From JBPESP01 sp051710585 (lineage in GTDB: Bacteria; Pseudomonadota; Gammaproteobacteria; Enterobacterales; Enterobacteriaceae), in the NCBI GenBank assembly GCA_051710585.1, contig JBPESP010000003.1, positions 248,001 through 312,000 of the forward strand: a stretch of 64,000 nt of DNA, in the 5' to 3' direction. The translations under genes were made by a program, and so were the position numbers. Below are positions 20,578-30,500 of the stretch, in pieces (position 1 is the stretch's first letter; every line of letters starts with the position of its first letter). The notes below the pieces were generated by a model that did no database searches, was not told the origin of the DNA, and saw only the letters and a list, made by a program, of their open reading frames with translations.

Positions 20578-20850
20578 ATGCGCACGCATTACTCTGATAT
20601 TTCAGAGATACTCATCCGTCAGGATTTTAGTATCAAAATAACGCCAGTACTGCTGTTAGAGGGTTATATCTTTACTGCAGTATGCAATAAAGCGATACCA
20701 CGCTATTTTTTATCGGATCAAAACTACATAACGCCAATGAAAATCGCTGATCCTCATCTAATGAGGATACTGATCGAACCAAATGAAACGCTGTTTTCGA
20801 TTGTAGTACTAGAACGCCATCCATCATCGATGCTATTGATACCGTTCTAG
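20578..20850 (+). other. Unrecognised 90-codon open frame
   Basis: A 90-residue frame beginning MRTHYSDISEILIRQDFSIK and ending HPSSMLLIPF. The middle (DPHLMRILIEPNETLFSIVV) has a protein-like mix of residues. I see no signal peptide, membrane segment or known motif and no good ribosome binding site. An 8-bp inverted repeat at 21036-21055 follows 186 bases later and could be a terminator. It could equally be the longest open piece of a dead gene. Confidence 0.3.
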
Positions 20851-21362
20851 TGTTTACCGCTATCTGTTATTCAGATAAAACCTTTTAGCGTCGGGGAGGA
20901 GCTGTATTTTAATGCAATTTTGTATGACGAACACTATTATTATTACTAACGCTATCTACCTTACTAACACCCGACTCACTGCTTAACAATATCTATCCGA
21001 CAAAATCATTTTTTTTCACTACAAGCTCCTTTACCAGCAAGTGCTACCACTTGCTTCCATTTTGATAAATTAGCATTAAACGCTATGCCTTAGCTATGGG
21101 ATAGAATCCCTATTCTAGTGTTCGATCATAATAAATTCAGCTGCGGCCATACCGCTTAAATTATCCTTCTAACTACCTTTACCATGTTAGTCAGCAATAA
21201 ACAACTGGGGCACTAAAGTTTATCAATTTTTTCTGGTAAAAGGCGTGTTTATGTTGCGCTATAAGCGCATATTATCACGGAGAAATGCCTTCACTTGAAG
21301 GTGAGGTGCATCTCTATCTAATAGAATGGGATAACTTCAGTAACTCCTAATGGAGTCAATCG
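20851..21362. other. Intergenic stretch downstream of bipA
   Basis: No gene remnant recognised. The inverted repeat AGCAAGTG/CACTTGCT at 21036-21055 and a short ACTCC/GGAGT hairpin at 21343-21356 directly after the bipA stop are the only structures seen. Confidence 0.4.
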
Positions 21363-23174
21363 TTACGAACGATTAGCGCGCTTACGTTCGTTTTCAGTCA
21401 GATAACGCTTACGCAAACGGATAGATTTTGGCGTTACTTCCACCAGCTCATCATCATCGATAAATTCCAATGCTTGCTCCAGAGACATTTTGATCGCCGG
21501 CACCAACGTCGTAGCTTCATCGGTACCAGATGCGCGCATGTTGGTTAGCTTTTTACCGGTCAGGCAGTTTACCGTCAAATCGTTGGAGCGGCTGTGAATA
21601 CCTATGATCTGGCCTTCATAAACTTCTGCACCATGCCCCAGGAATAGACGACCACGGTTCTGCAGACTGTACAGGGCGTAGGCTACTGCTTTACCCTGTC
21701 CATTGGAGATCAGAACGCCGTTTTTACGCTGACCGATTTCACCGGGACGCACATCATCATAGTGACTAAAAGTGGAGTACAAAAGACCGCTACCAGAGGT
21801 CATGGTCATAAAATCAGTACGGAAACCGATCAAGCCCCGGCTTGGGATCACGTAATATAACCGGCTGCGGCCTTTACCGTCTAATAGCATATCACGCATC
21901 TCGCCCTTACGGCTACCCATCGCTTCCATAACCAGTCCCTGATGCTGATCTTCAATATCCAACGTAACCAATTCAAAAGGTTCCTGTGTAACACCATCAA
22001 CAATACGGAAAATAACTTTCGGTCTGGAAACAGCGATCTCAAATCCTTCACGACGCATGTTCTCGATAAGGACTGAAAGGTGTAGCTCGCCACGTCCGGA
22101 AACACGGAAAATATCAGGATCTTCAGTTTGCTCCACCCGCAACGCCACGTTATATACTACCTCTTTATATAAACGTTCAAAAATCTGGCGTGAAGTGATA
22201 TATTTCCCTACTTTACCAGAAAAGGGGGAGGTGTTGACACCGAACGACATAGAGATGGTTGGTTCATCAATCGTCAACAGCGGCAATGTTTCTACCTGAT
22301 CCGGATCACAAAGGGTATCAGAAATATTTAGCTCACCTAAACCGGTAATCGCAATTATATCGCCAGCTTCGGCCAGTTTTGATTCAATACGCTGCAGGCC
22401 CATATGGCCTAAAACATGACCCACTTTACCGTTGCGGCGTTTGCCTGCAGTATCCACCACAGTCACATTCTGCTTCGGTTTCACTGAGCCACGCTTAATG
22501 CGCCCAACGCCAATAATACCGACATAGCTATTATAGTCTAGCTGGGAAATCTGCATCTGGAATGGGCCGTTTATGTCAACATTCGGCGCTTCTACATTTT
22601 CCACGATAGATTCAAACAGCGGCGTCATATCGTTGGCCATTTTTTCATGGTCAAGACCAGCAATGCCCATCAGCGCTGATGCGTAGACGATCGGAAAATC
22701 AACCTGCTCATCGGTGGCACCGAGATTAACGAACAGATCGAAGACTTGATCTACTACCCAGTCTGGGCGCGCCCCGGGGCGGTCAACTTTGTTAATGACC
22801 ACTATAGGTTTTAAACCATAAGCAAACGCTTTTTGCGTTACAAAACGGGTCTGTGGCATCGGACCATCCATGGCATCGACCAGTAGCAATACCGAGTCAA
22901 CCATTGACATTACGCGTTCAACTTCCCCACCGAAATCTGCATGTCCAGGGGTATCGACGATATTGATGCGGTAATTGTTCCAATTAATAGCAGTATTTTT
23001 AGCAAAAATAGTAATCCCACGCTCTTTTTCCAAATCGTTGGAGTCCATCACGCGTTCGTGCGTATCATTACGGTCATCCAGCGTGCCAGATTGTTGCAAC
23101 AATTTGTCAACCAATGTGGTTTTACCATGGTCTACGTGCGCGATGATGGCGATATTACGTAGATTTTCGATCAC
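21363..23174 (-). CDS. bipA: BipA/TypA, ribosome-associated translational GTPase
   Basis: EF-G-like GTPase that helps 50S assembly and growth under stress. It has 603 residues (E. coli about 607). G1 is AHVDHGKT near residues 13-20, followed by EKERGITI (switch I), DTPGHADF (G3) and NKVDRPGA (G4). The beta-barrel domain carries GRIKRGSVK. The domains characteristic of the family continue to LIGFRTDFMTMTSG and the basic tail LRKRYLTENERKR. It starts 372 bases from glnA and is divergent from it, the arrangement known in E. coli. There is no sign of damage. Confidence 0.98.
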   Translation of the reverse strand: MIENLRNIAIIAHVDHGKTTLVDKLLQQSGTLDDRNDTHERVMDSNDLEKERGITIFAKNTAINWNNYRINIVDTPGHADFGGEVERVMSMVDSVLLLVDAMDGPMPQTRFVTQKAFAYGLKPIVVINKVDRPGARPDWVVDQVFDLFVNLGATDEQVDFPIVYASALMGIAGLDHEKMANDMTPLFESIVENVEAPNVDINGPFQMQISQLDYNSYVGIIGVGRIKRGSVKPKQNVTVVDTAGKRRNGKVGHVLGHMGLQRIESKLAEAGDIIAITGLGELNISDTLCDPDQVETLPLLTIDEPTISMSFGVNTSPFSGKVGKYITSRQIFERLYKEVVYNVALRVEQTEDPDIFRVSGRGELHLSVLIENMRREGFEIAVSRPKVIFRIVDGVTQEPFELVTLDIEDQHQGLVMEAMGSRKGEMRDMLLDGKGRSRLYYVIPSRGLIGFRTDFMTMTSGSGLLYSTFSHYDDVRPGEIGQRKNGVLISNGQGKAVAYALYSLQNRGRLFLGHGAEVYEGQIIGIHSRSNDLTVNCLTGKKLTNMRASGTDEATTLVPAIKMSLEQALEFIDDDELVEVTPKSIRLRKRYLTENERKRANRS

Positions 23175-23450
23175 AACCTTGCCTCAAAATTTAGAAATAA
23201 CTTGCTATTGTACACGAATTAAATAAAGGACTAAATAAGATACGTTGTTCTTAGTAATTGTATCTTTTGCACGTCACTACATTCCATTTCTGGTACAAAA
23301 TTCCCCTTTTGCTAGTTTACATACACTAAACAAAATAGTGCCACATACCAGTGCCAAATACACTACTATATAGTGAAATTCGCCCAATATGATGTAGTCC
23401 AGCTTGCTACAAAAGTTCATAGCGATGTGTTTAGCGCCAATTTGGTAATA

Positions 23451-23466
23451 TTGGTACAGTTTTAAC
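23451..23466 (+). promoter_or_regulatory. Decayed sigma-54 promoter of glnA
   Basis: TTGGTACAGTTTTAAC lies 81 bases before the glnA start and lines up with the E. coli glnAp2 sequence TTGGCACAGATTTCGC as I remember it. The flanking leader also corresponds (CACGACGAC then GGGAGA before the ATG). The -24 GG is kept but the essential -12 GC reads AC. With NtrB and NtrC also dead, this promoter is probably inactive. The recalled E. coli sequence should be checked. Confidence 0.55.
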
Positions 23467-23546
23467 TGTAGAGCTTGTAAAGCAGAAATTCTAATTCATA
23501 GGCGTTCGTTTCACGACGACAAATAATATCCGGGAGAATATAAGTT

Positions 23547-24965
23547 ATGTCCGTTGAACAAGTCATGTTTCTGCTTAAAGAGCATAAAGTAAAATTCATT
23601 GACTTACGTTTCACCGATACAAAAGGTAAAGATCAGCACATTACGATCCCTGCTCCGATCAATAAAGAAGACGTAAAAGACTTCTTTGAAGAAGGTAAAA
23701 TGTTCGACGGATCCTCTGTTAGCGGCTGGAAAGGCATTAACGAGTCAGACATGGTGCTGATGCCTGACGCATCCTCCTCTGTCATAGATCCGTTTTATGA
23801 AGAGTCAACGCTTATAATCCGCTGCGATATTCTTGAGCCACCAACCATGCGGGGTTACAATCGTGATCCACGCTTCATCGCGAAACGGGCAGAAGAGTTC
23901 CTAAAGTCTTCCAGCATCGCCGATCAAGTCCTGTTTGGACCCGAGCCTGAATTCTTTTTATTCGACGACATTCGTTTTGGGATCTCTATTTCCGGTTCGC
24001 ATGTCACGATTGATGATATCGAAGCGGCTTGGAATACTAGTAGAGTTTACGAAGGTGGTAACAAAGGCCACCGTCCTGGTGTAAAGGGTGGTTATTTTCC
24101 GGTTCCACCGATCGATTCCTCACAGGATTTGCGTTCTACTATGTGTTTGACTATGGCGCAAATGGGCCTGATCGTAGAAGCGCATCACCACGAAGTTGGA
24201 ACGGCTGGCCAAAATGAAATCGCCACCCGCTTTAATACCCTAACTAAAAAAGCCGATGAAATCCAGATTTATAAATATGTCGTCCATAATGTTGCTCATG
24301 CGTTTGGAAAAACAGCTACCTTCATGCCGAAACCAATTTTTGGTGATAACGGCTCCGGCATGCACTGTCATATGTCCTTAACCAAAAACGGCAATAACCT
24401 ATTCTCAGGCGACAAATATGGTGGCCTATCTGAAGCAGCGCTGTTCTACATCGGCGGCGTTGTAAAGCATGCAAAAGCCATCAATGCGCTAAGTAATCCG
24501 ACCACCAACTCCTATAAGCGTCTCGTCCCAGGTTATGAAGCACCAGTCATACTGGCTTACTCTGCCCGTAACCGCTCCGCTTCCATCCGTATTCCAGTGG
24601 TCACCAATCCAAAAGCACGACGCATAGAAGTGCGTTTCCCGGATCCAGCTGCCAACCCCTACCTGGCATTCTCCGCCCTATTGATGGCCGGCCTAGATGG
24701 AATGATCAACAAAATTCATCCCGGCGATGCCATGGATAAAAATCTTTATGATCTGCCGCCAAAAGAGGCTAGTGAAATTCCAACCGTAGCCGATTCCCTT
24801 GAGGAAGCATTGAATGCCCTAGATGTAGATCGTAAATTCCTGACAAGAGCTGGCGTATTTACAGACGATTCCATCGATGCCTATATCGCACTGCGTACAG
24901 AAGAAAACGACCGCGTACGCATGACGCCGCACCCAGTAGAATTTGAGCTGTATTATAGTGTTTGA
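23547..24965 (+). CDS. glnA: Glutamine synthetase, type I
   Basis: Dodecameric cytosolic enzyme that makes glutamine from glutamate, ammonia and ATP. It has 472 residues against 469 in E. coli. The beta-grasp domain (MFDGSS) and the catalytic core are intact: GPEPEFFLFD, EAHHHEVGTAGQNE, GSGMHCHMS, NSYKRLVPGYEAP, NRSASIRIP and the EVRFPDPAANPYL end. The adenylylation tyrosine is present in DKNLYDLPP near residue 400, so control by GlnE remains possible. A small insertion near residue 40 (INKEDVKD) accounts for the extra length. The start has a GGGAG site. Its two-component regulators glnL and glnG follow as pseudogenes, so nitrogen control of transcription is lost. Confidence 0.98.
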   Translation: MSVEQVMFLLKEHKVKFIDLRFTDTKGKDQHITIPAPINKEDVKDFFEEGKMFDGSSVSGWKGINESDMVLMPDASSSVIDPFYEESTLIIRCDILEPPTMRGYNRDPRFIAKRAEEFLKSSSIADQVLFGPEPEFFLFDDIRFGISISGSHVTIDDIEAAWNTSRVYEGGNKGHRPGVKGGYFPVPPIDSSQDLRSTMCLTMAQMGLIVEAHHHEVGTAGQNEIATRFNTLTKKADEIQIYKYVVHNVAHAFGKTATFMPKPIFGDNGSGMHCHMSLTKNGNNLFSGDKYGGLSEAALFYIGGVVKHAKAINALSNPTTNSYKRLVPGYEAPVILAYSARNRSASIRIPVVTNPKARRIEVRFPDPAANPYLAFSALLMAGLDGMINKIHPGDAMDKNLYDLPPKEASEIPTVADSLEEALNALDVDRKFLTRAGVFTDDSIDAYIALRTEENDRVRMTPHPVEFELYYSV

Positions 24966-24966
24966 T

Positions 24967-25020
24967 CACCTGATTTTTTTGTTGTTGTAGAAACTTTCAT
25001 TCTACCTTCAGGTGGTTTCT
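24967..25020 (+). terminator. Nested hairpin after glnA
   Basis: CACCTGA (24967-24973) pairs with TCAGGTG (25008-25014), enclosing a second hairpin GTAGAA/TTCTAC (24987-24992 and 25000-25005). It begins 2 bases after the glnA stop and is followed by a short pyrimidine run. It may be a terminator or attenuator between glnA and the former glnLG. Confidence 0.45.
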
Positions 25021-25119
25021 CAACCAAACCTAACGCGATGTCATACGCCAATTACTGACTATCAAACACTTTATACTATACAAAGTGAGCGAAACTGGTA
25101 AATAGCAACAGCCACATTA

Positions 25120-26150
25120 CTTGAAGTTAGGCAGATCTTTAATTAGTTTAATTACTAATATTTTACTGATGGATAATAATCTGACAGCTGCAACAGCTGC
25201 TAGTATAAAGCCACTCAAGCCTTTACTGTTTAGTAAATTCTCCCACAATATTAGAATTACTGGGCTATTTCCCCTCTCAATATCGCGCTAATGCATAAAG
25301 TCTTAAGTACAGAACAAGAAGGTATGGATTCACTGATAACAAAGTTGATGCTGGTGGTGGAACGGTAGAACGTATATTCGGTCGCTGACCGCGTAGTCTC
25401 TTACCGAAGAGACCATTTTAATAAAACTAGCACCGATGGATAATCAGCGCCAGCACAACTAGAAACAATTGCAGCATACATAATAAGTTTCCTAACTAGA
25501 TCTGGATCTAGTGCATAGCTTGGCCCATGAGATTTAAATTTCCTTGGCAACCCAACCCTCCCGACGTCTCGCTGCTCCTGGCCAAAGTACTTCCAGAATA
25601 GCATTAACAGAATATAGTAAAGTAATCATAAAAGAACCGATCGGTTATAAAATATAGTCAAACAGTTATTAAGATAAACAGCAACCGATATATATGTAAC
25701 AAGATAAAGTCTTCATTACCTCTGCAAAAAAGGTGTTTAAGCTAATGTTGCTTTATGACACTATCAATATCATACTGATATGAGATTATCATTCTAATTT
25801 GCCGGATTAACTAATAATCTGAATTAAATAGAATAAATCTTACCGAATATTACTCGTAATTCGCTATAAATGCTTTGGCAATGAGCTGTGAAGCTTTACC
25901 CTCAGAAAAGTATTACTTTCCAGCTAATATCCCGTACAGGGTATGCCGCCGGCTGGCACGGATTAATATTGAAAACAATGATTCAGGAATTCTAGTATAA
26001 TTGCAGAATACGCTATTTTATTCTATAGTTAGCGGTCACAAAGGGGAATAGATCTATGATTTTCTATTCCCCGCAATCTGATCAATTAAAATTAAAAAGA
26101 GATTAAATTTAACAGTTAACCTTGAAATACCGAGTTTTGATCTACCGGTA
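25120..26150 (+). pseudogene. glnL: GlnL (NtrB), nitrogen sensor kinase/phosphatase, degraded
   Basis: Many pieces fit in order. ISLITNILLMDNNLTAATAA matches [23 protein letters not shown]. Near 25270 GYFPLNIALMHKVL matches SYFSLNIELMQESL. Near 25410-25600 a stretch corresponds to LLEMAPMDNQRR through [23 protein letters not shown]. Then come EYSKVIIKE, the N-box piece QIEQVLLNIVRNALQAL near 25830, and traces of the DNGPGIP and GREGGTGLGLSIARNL boxes near 25960-26050. Stops and frameshifts are throughout. Confidence 0.93.
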
Positions 26151-26179
26151 TTCGCCAGTGAGTTTTATAGCAACAAAGG

Positions 26180-26720
26180 ACAATCTAAATCATCGTTTAT
26201 CATAGCTCTATTCGCTGGCTGCTTGAACCCGTACTTACTGGAGCCGCGTTGACATGAATCACCTTTTGAAGGTAAGTGGCAGTCAGCTTTTTACCTTCTT
26301 GTACCTAACAACAGATATCCTATCATAAGATATTCGCACACTCGACATAAATATACTGGGATTAATTAAGCAAATTAAATAGGGCCATTCAATTTTACCG
26401 ACCATCATTATAGCTGCCCCTTAGATCTGGATAAGGAAGGGGCGTTTAATTATATCCTGAAACTTTTCGATATCGCTAAGAGACCCTTAGCTTGATGGGG
26501 CGCAGTTAGACACCACCTAAAGAAGCCACCCATCACACTTATAGCGATGGATGGCCCCTTCACTGATATCATTTTTTTAAAAAACTCCCCCGGCGATATA
26601 AGATATATTCTGTATCATCAGCCAGTTATCCGCGGTCATCAATCAGCGTGCTTATCAACGGTGAATATAAGGTCGGTAAAAACTGGTAGCGCAAATCCTC
26701 CTACATCACCTTAGCCCTCA
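26180..26720 (+). pseudogene. glnG: GlnG (NtrC), nitrogen response regulator, truncated and degraded
   Basis: Near 26400-26470 the receiver piece corresponds to VIIMTAHSDLDAAV and GAFNYILKLFDIAK (E. coli GAFDYLPKPFDIDEA). Near 26570-26700 a segment fits QDVFRIIGRLSRSSISVLINGESGTGKELVAHA, the Walker A region of the AAA+ domain. Nothing after this is legible: the Mu-like copy B begins at about 26740. The gene may therefore have been cut by insertion or by recombination at the element. Confidence 0.85.
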
Positions 26721-27582
26721 TGATAAAACAGCGATTCTGAAATAAATATATATTTTATAGTCTATAATTATTTATAAAAAAAATGAAATCAGGTGTAATT
26801 ATGGACGATCAACTCACATTTACTATAACTTACTGCCTAATGAATATTTTCTGACCGTTTAATTTACTAAATATTCTACTACATATCTCTTCAGATACTG
26901 CTCCTTTTAGCTTATTATAATAATTATTATAATACGTTATCTACTATTTTAAAAGTTAGATCAACAGGCTATTAAAGTTATCTTTAAGTCCTGATAACAA
27001 AATGCTCTATTCTTCTTATAATTAAGAAGAAGGGTTTTAATATCTCTAAATCTTTTTATTCAGTGATTTATAAAGTATACTCAAAGTATATTCTAAAGAA
27101 TTATTCATTATAATTTCCTCGTTAATAAACTAAATTCATATAGTTAAAATTAATTCTTTGAATAATTCTGAATTAAATATAAGGTTAAATCTAACTAGTG
27201 CATTCCTTTTATGTAATTCTACATTATACTAATATATACCTTTATACTTAAAGTGAAATAATTGATAATTTTAAGCAAGATAAATTTGATTCAGTTGTAG
27301 CAACTCTAGCAGTTCTATTTCCTATAAATTATTTAAAGAATTCGATAGAATTTTTATTCTAGATTTACTTCAAAAGAAAATTACTTGTTTCTTTTTTTTC
27401 TATTTCCTTTCTTTAAATATTATTTTTATATTAATAAAATATATCTCTCTTATATAAGAGGCGATCATAAAAATAATTATTTACTTTTTTTATCTTAAGT
27501 TTGAAATTTTATTGCTACATGATGAGCCTCATAATTAACTTTTAAAGCTAATCGAGTGGTAGAAGAAGTTAGATAAATCGTT

Positions 27583-27777
27583 GTGAGCGACATTGATATT
27601 GATAGCGTTGTCCCTTTTAAAAAAAATAAAATCACTATGCAAGATCTCTCCCGCGGCTCTGGACTAACATCTAGCACATTAAAAACACTCTGTATCGTCC
27701 CTATCCTAAAAGCACACGCATTATCGCCAATTTACTCAATGTGTATATAGCAGCATTTGGCTGAATAGTTATATGAG
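27583..27777 (+). pseudogene. Ner/Nlp-like phage regulator, copy B
   Basis: The best preserved of the three copies. One frame reads MQDLSRGSGLTSSTLKTL, matching the Nlp/Ner helix-turn-helix (MAALSRELGLSSSTLANAL in Nlp). After a frameshift it continues RIIANLLNVYIAAFG, matching the end IIADALGTDPWVIWPSRY. It starts with GTGAGCGACATTGATATTGA, similar to copy A. The frameshift makes it non-functional. Confidence 0.8.
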
Positions 27778-27814
27778 TAAAGTACTTTAATTATATTTCT
27801 TAGAAGGAGTGAGT

Positions 27815-29610
27815 GTTATTTTACTCGGATTAGATCAGATATAACACCCTGCAAGTATTTAGCTACTCATTGGATCAGCGGATTGCAAATTCGCCTGATT
27901 AAGTCCGTAAGCGCTAAACACCAAATAAAGGTTTCAAATAACCACATTGATTTTTTTTATATAGCAATCATACGAAGTAGTCAAACAACAGAACTATATA
28001 ACTTTTGATAGCACAAGCCCCAGGCTCACCAGAGCCGTCTAATAAAACAGTCAAAACGCAAAAAAAAACACCACTCCCATTAAGTTAAGCAATGAGCAGG
28101 CGATGAAGATCGGTATGCCGCGGGCCAATGTTCCGCTACACTCTAGCGTAAGCTCTCAAGCTACAGAGCCTTAATGATCAGCAGAAGTAGATTAGCGATG
28201 CACATTATGATACTGATACAAGAATTAATCTGGTTACAAATAGGCCGAAATGACCCACATTACGACACTACTGACCTCTTTAATACAGTAAAAGAGTTAA
28301 GGTCTACTGCATTATTCAAAATACCCTGCAGTAGAGTATCACACGGCTAAAATCCACTCTAGCAGAAGATTAGCAAAAAACATAAGGATATAGATGAGTT
28401 TCTATATCAGCGCTAAGCAGCCCAATGAACGGCTTGGTGATACCGCCTTTTGAGAAGCTGAAACAGAAGCGTTCTAAACATATGGCATAATTATATGCTA
28501 CGCTCTATATACCCAACTTTGTTATCTTTCAGTTTAAAATCTTACGTATACTTTAAATGCACTAGTATGATACATATCATGAATAGCTACCTAGTAGCCC
28601 CACCAATCTATGATAAGATCCATCGCACGATCAAGTAGGTTGTGTCCAACTAAAGGGTCGAAAGGCAAAATCACTAGTTTGCTGTTTATAGCACATATCA
28701 TGTGCATCAGCAATGGAATTAAGCGTAGATGCCAGCAAATAACTGCTGGGATAGCACAGCAGATAGCAAGCCCATCAAAATGGAAGTGGCATATTTGATA
28801 TACGGGAATAGCCCTTTACCCCAGAGAAATTTTAGTGGTTGGCTAGAAACCCGCCTATCTAGCGGGGTTGGAGTCTATCCTTAACATAAAAGCCATCACG
28901 GTAGCAGATACATGGCATTATATCATCCAGCACCACAGAAAGTTATTGTTTGCCTACTCCGATAATAGCGACAGCTAGATCAAAAAAGATCATAGATGTA
29001 GATATTACTAATTTTTATTCCGGCTGGAGATTAAACATATTATCAATATACCCATAATCTACAAGCGCAGGACATGCTTTCTCTACTACGGAAGTAAACT
29101 ACTAAATTCATTGAATGCACTACGTCATAAGAAGGAGTTTAGCCCTATCATATAGAACTCTGGCGAAATTACCCAGCTGGTAGCAGCTGATAGATAGTAT
29201 CAAGGAGGATGACGCAAAGCGCTATAACTAAACCACAAGCAGCACGCTCTCTGGCAAAGATCAATATTTGATGACGCCGCCTACCTATCGTAAAAGGCCC
29301 TGTTAGCTGAGAAATGGGTAATATTGAATACCTAATACCGGGTGATTACGTAAGATATTTATACCATGAAGAGAAACATGTTGCTTAGCGTCAACGAGTT
29401 AAGCTGCTTTAAAACTAGTATTCTCTAAGCTGATTAAGGTAATCCATTAGAGATGGATGACGATTATCTTTGCACTGCATTTTAGATACTAATATGGCCT
29501 TGCAAGGCTGATCTCCAGATAGGAAGACCCTGTAAGCCATCGCTAAGCGTCACATTGCGCTAGCCAAAAATGATGATCAGTAATTGATACATTCAAGGAA
29601 TTTAGTAATT
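27815..29610 (+). pseudogene. Mu-like transposase (MuA/TnpA family, rve core), copy B
   Basis: Runs parallel to copy D. Near 28600 PPIYDKIHRTIK matches LTYDKVKRIA of copy D. Near 28740-28830 a frame reads TADSKPIKMEVAYLIYG, then SGWLETR. Mu-like transposases have a comparable core stretch of the type DGHTF-x-AKVAHPVHG-x-PF with -VVGWS. The C-terminal basic stretch ends near 29590. Stops and shifts are frequent. About 1.8 kb is the right length for a gene of some 600 codons. Confidence 0.65.
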
Positions 29611-29620
29611 AACTAAAGCT

Positions 29621-30089
29621 ACCTAACCGTGTTATAGTTTTTACAAAACATATTTTTAATTATTTCGATAGTAACCCACCAGTATACTCATACAGCCTGA
29701 GTATACTGTAATATCCAATCATGCAATCTATAATTTTATAAAATGCTAGGTTGAAGCTTATGTCGCTTATAGCGGTGTCTACTCAGTTTTAGAATTTCTT
29801 AAGAAATATTCTCTATCAGAGAGATCAAAAAAAAGTCACTACACCAACTCATATCTTATTTAATCTAAAGTGCCACAGAAACTATCGTAACTGCCTATTC
29901 GTAATAGTGTGATATCTTGATTATTATGAAACATCGCACTAACTTACTAACTGTTTGAATGCGCGTTTCCTATGCTATTTCCAGTGCTTTAATGCTCAGT
30001 CTACTGTTTAGTAAAAACCACATAATTTAGCCTACTGCTGTTCCTCGTGAACAGATCAAGCCAACCGTAAGATGTGTAGCTAGAGTGTA
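29621..30089. other. Non-coding stretch after Mu-like copy B
   Basis: A target-complex ATPase (MuB-like) gene would be expected here. I see no GxxGxGKT Walker A in any frame and cannot support a call. Confidence 0.4.
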
Positions 30090-30500
30090 ATTATTCCCTG
30101 AGTTTTCCAATTAACAAGAATTATTCAGAGAAACTGATATTAAAAGCATTGTATTATTTCAATATTTTATTTTAATGTGTTATCTCTTCTTTACGAGATC
30201 ACGTATTTCTATTTTTCAGATTATAGGAAGGGCTTTTAGCATTCTTCTCTAATCGTTCATCGTATAGTTTTTTACCTATTTTATCCTAAAAAGTAGATAT
30301 CCATAGCTTTACTGTTTGCGAGATAATATATTTTTATCGACAACCAGTCAAATGGATTCGCATTTAAAGTTAGGACTAAAATCTCTTCCTTTATTAATCC
30401 AGCAATCTTATTTTGAAGTAAATATATCAACTGCTATTTTGGTGGCTAAATTCAGTGTATCACTACTTTCATTTACTGGAAAACATAAGAATGTGGCATG
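30090..30500 (-). repeat. Repeat family R2, copy 1
   Basis: About 410 bases similar to 45520-45960 in the same orientation and to 38650-39060 in reverse. Shared landmarks are GAGTTTTCC-ATTAACAAG, CACGTATTTCTATTTT-CAG, and GATTCGCATTTAAA. Minus-strand translation gives LTLNANPFDWLSIKIYYLAN. Copy 2 gives LTLDTNPLNWLSTKLHRLAN in the equivalent place, so the ancestor was a protein-coding gene. I do not recognise the protein. Confidence 0.7.

Larger units (their letters stand above)
26740..29620 (+). mobile_element. Mu-like transposable phage remnant, copy B
   Basis: Plus-strand order: AT-rich control region (26740-27580), Ner-like pseudogene (27583-27777), transposase pseudogene (27815-29610). 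The control region is the reverse complement of copy A at many points. Examples are GTATCTGAAGAG, TTATCAGGAC, the GCTAGAGTTGCTACAACTGAA-like block near 27300, and the GAGGCT...CAAACTTAAG block near 27500. Element ends are not identified. It separates (glnG) from the rhlE-ybhL block, genes that are far apart in E. coli. Confidence 0.8.

Noticed and set aside
23425..23450. GCGCCAATTTGGTAAT upstream of the glnA promoter as an NtrC enhancer site
   Set aside because: It resembles half of the consensus, but it aligns better with the non-enhancer stretch just upstream of E. coli glnAp2 and is too close to the promoter for an enhancer.
26900..27450. AT-rich, short-repeat tract as a possible replication origin
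   Set aside because: The tract recurs in four copies as the control region of the Mu-like element, and I saw no DnaA-box cluster.
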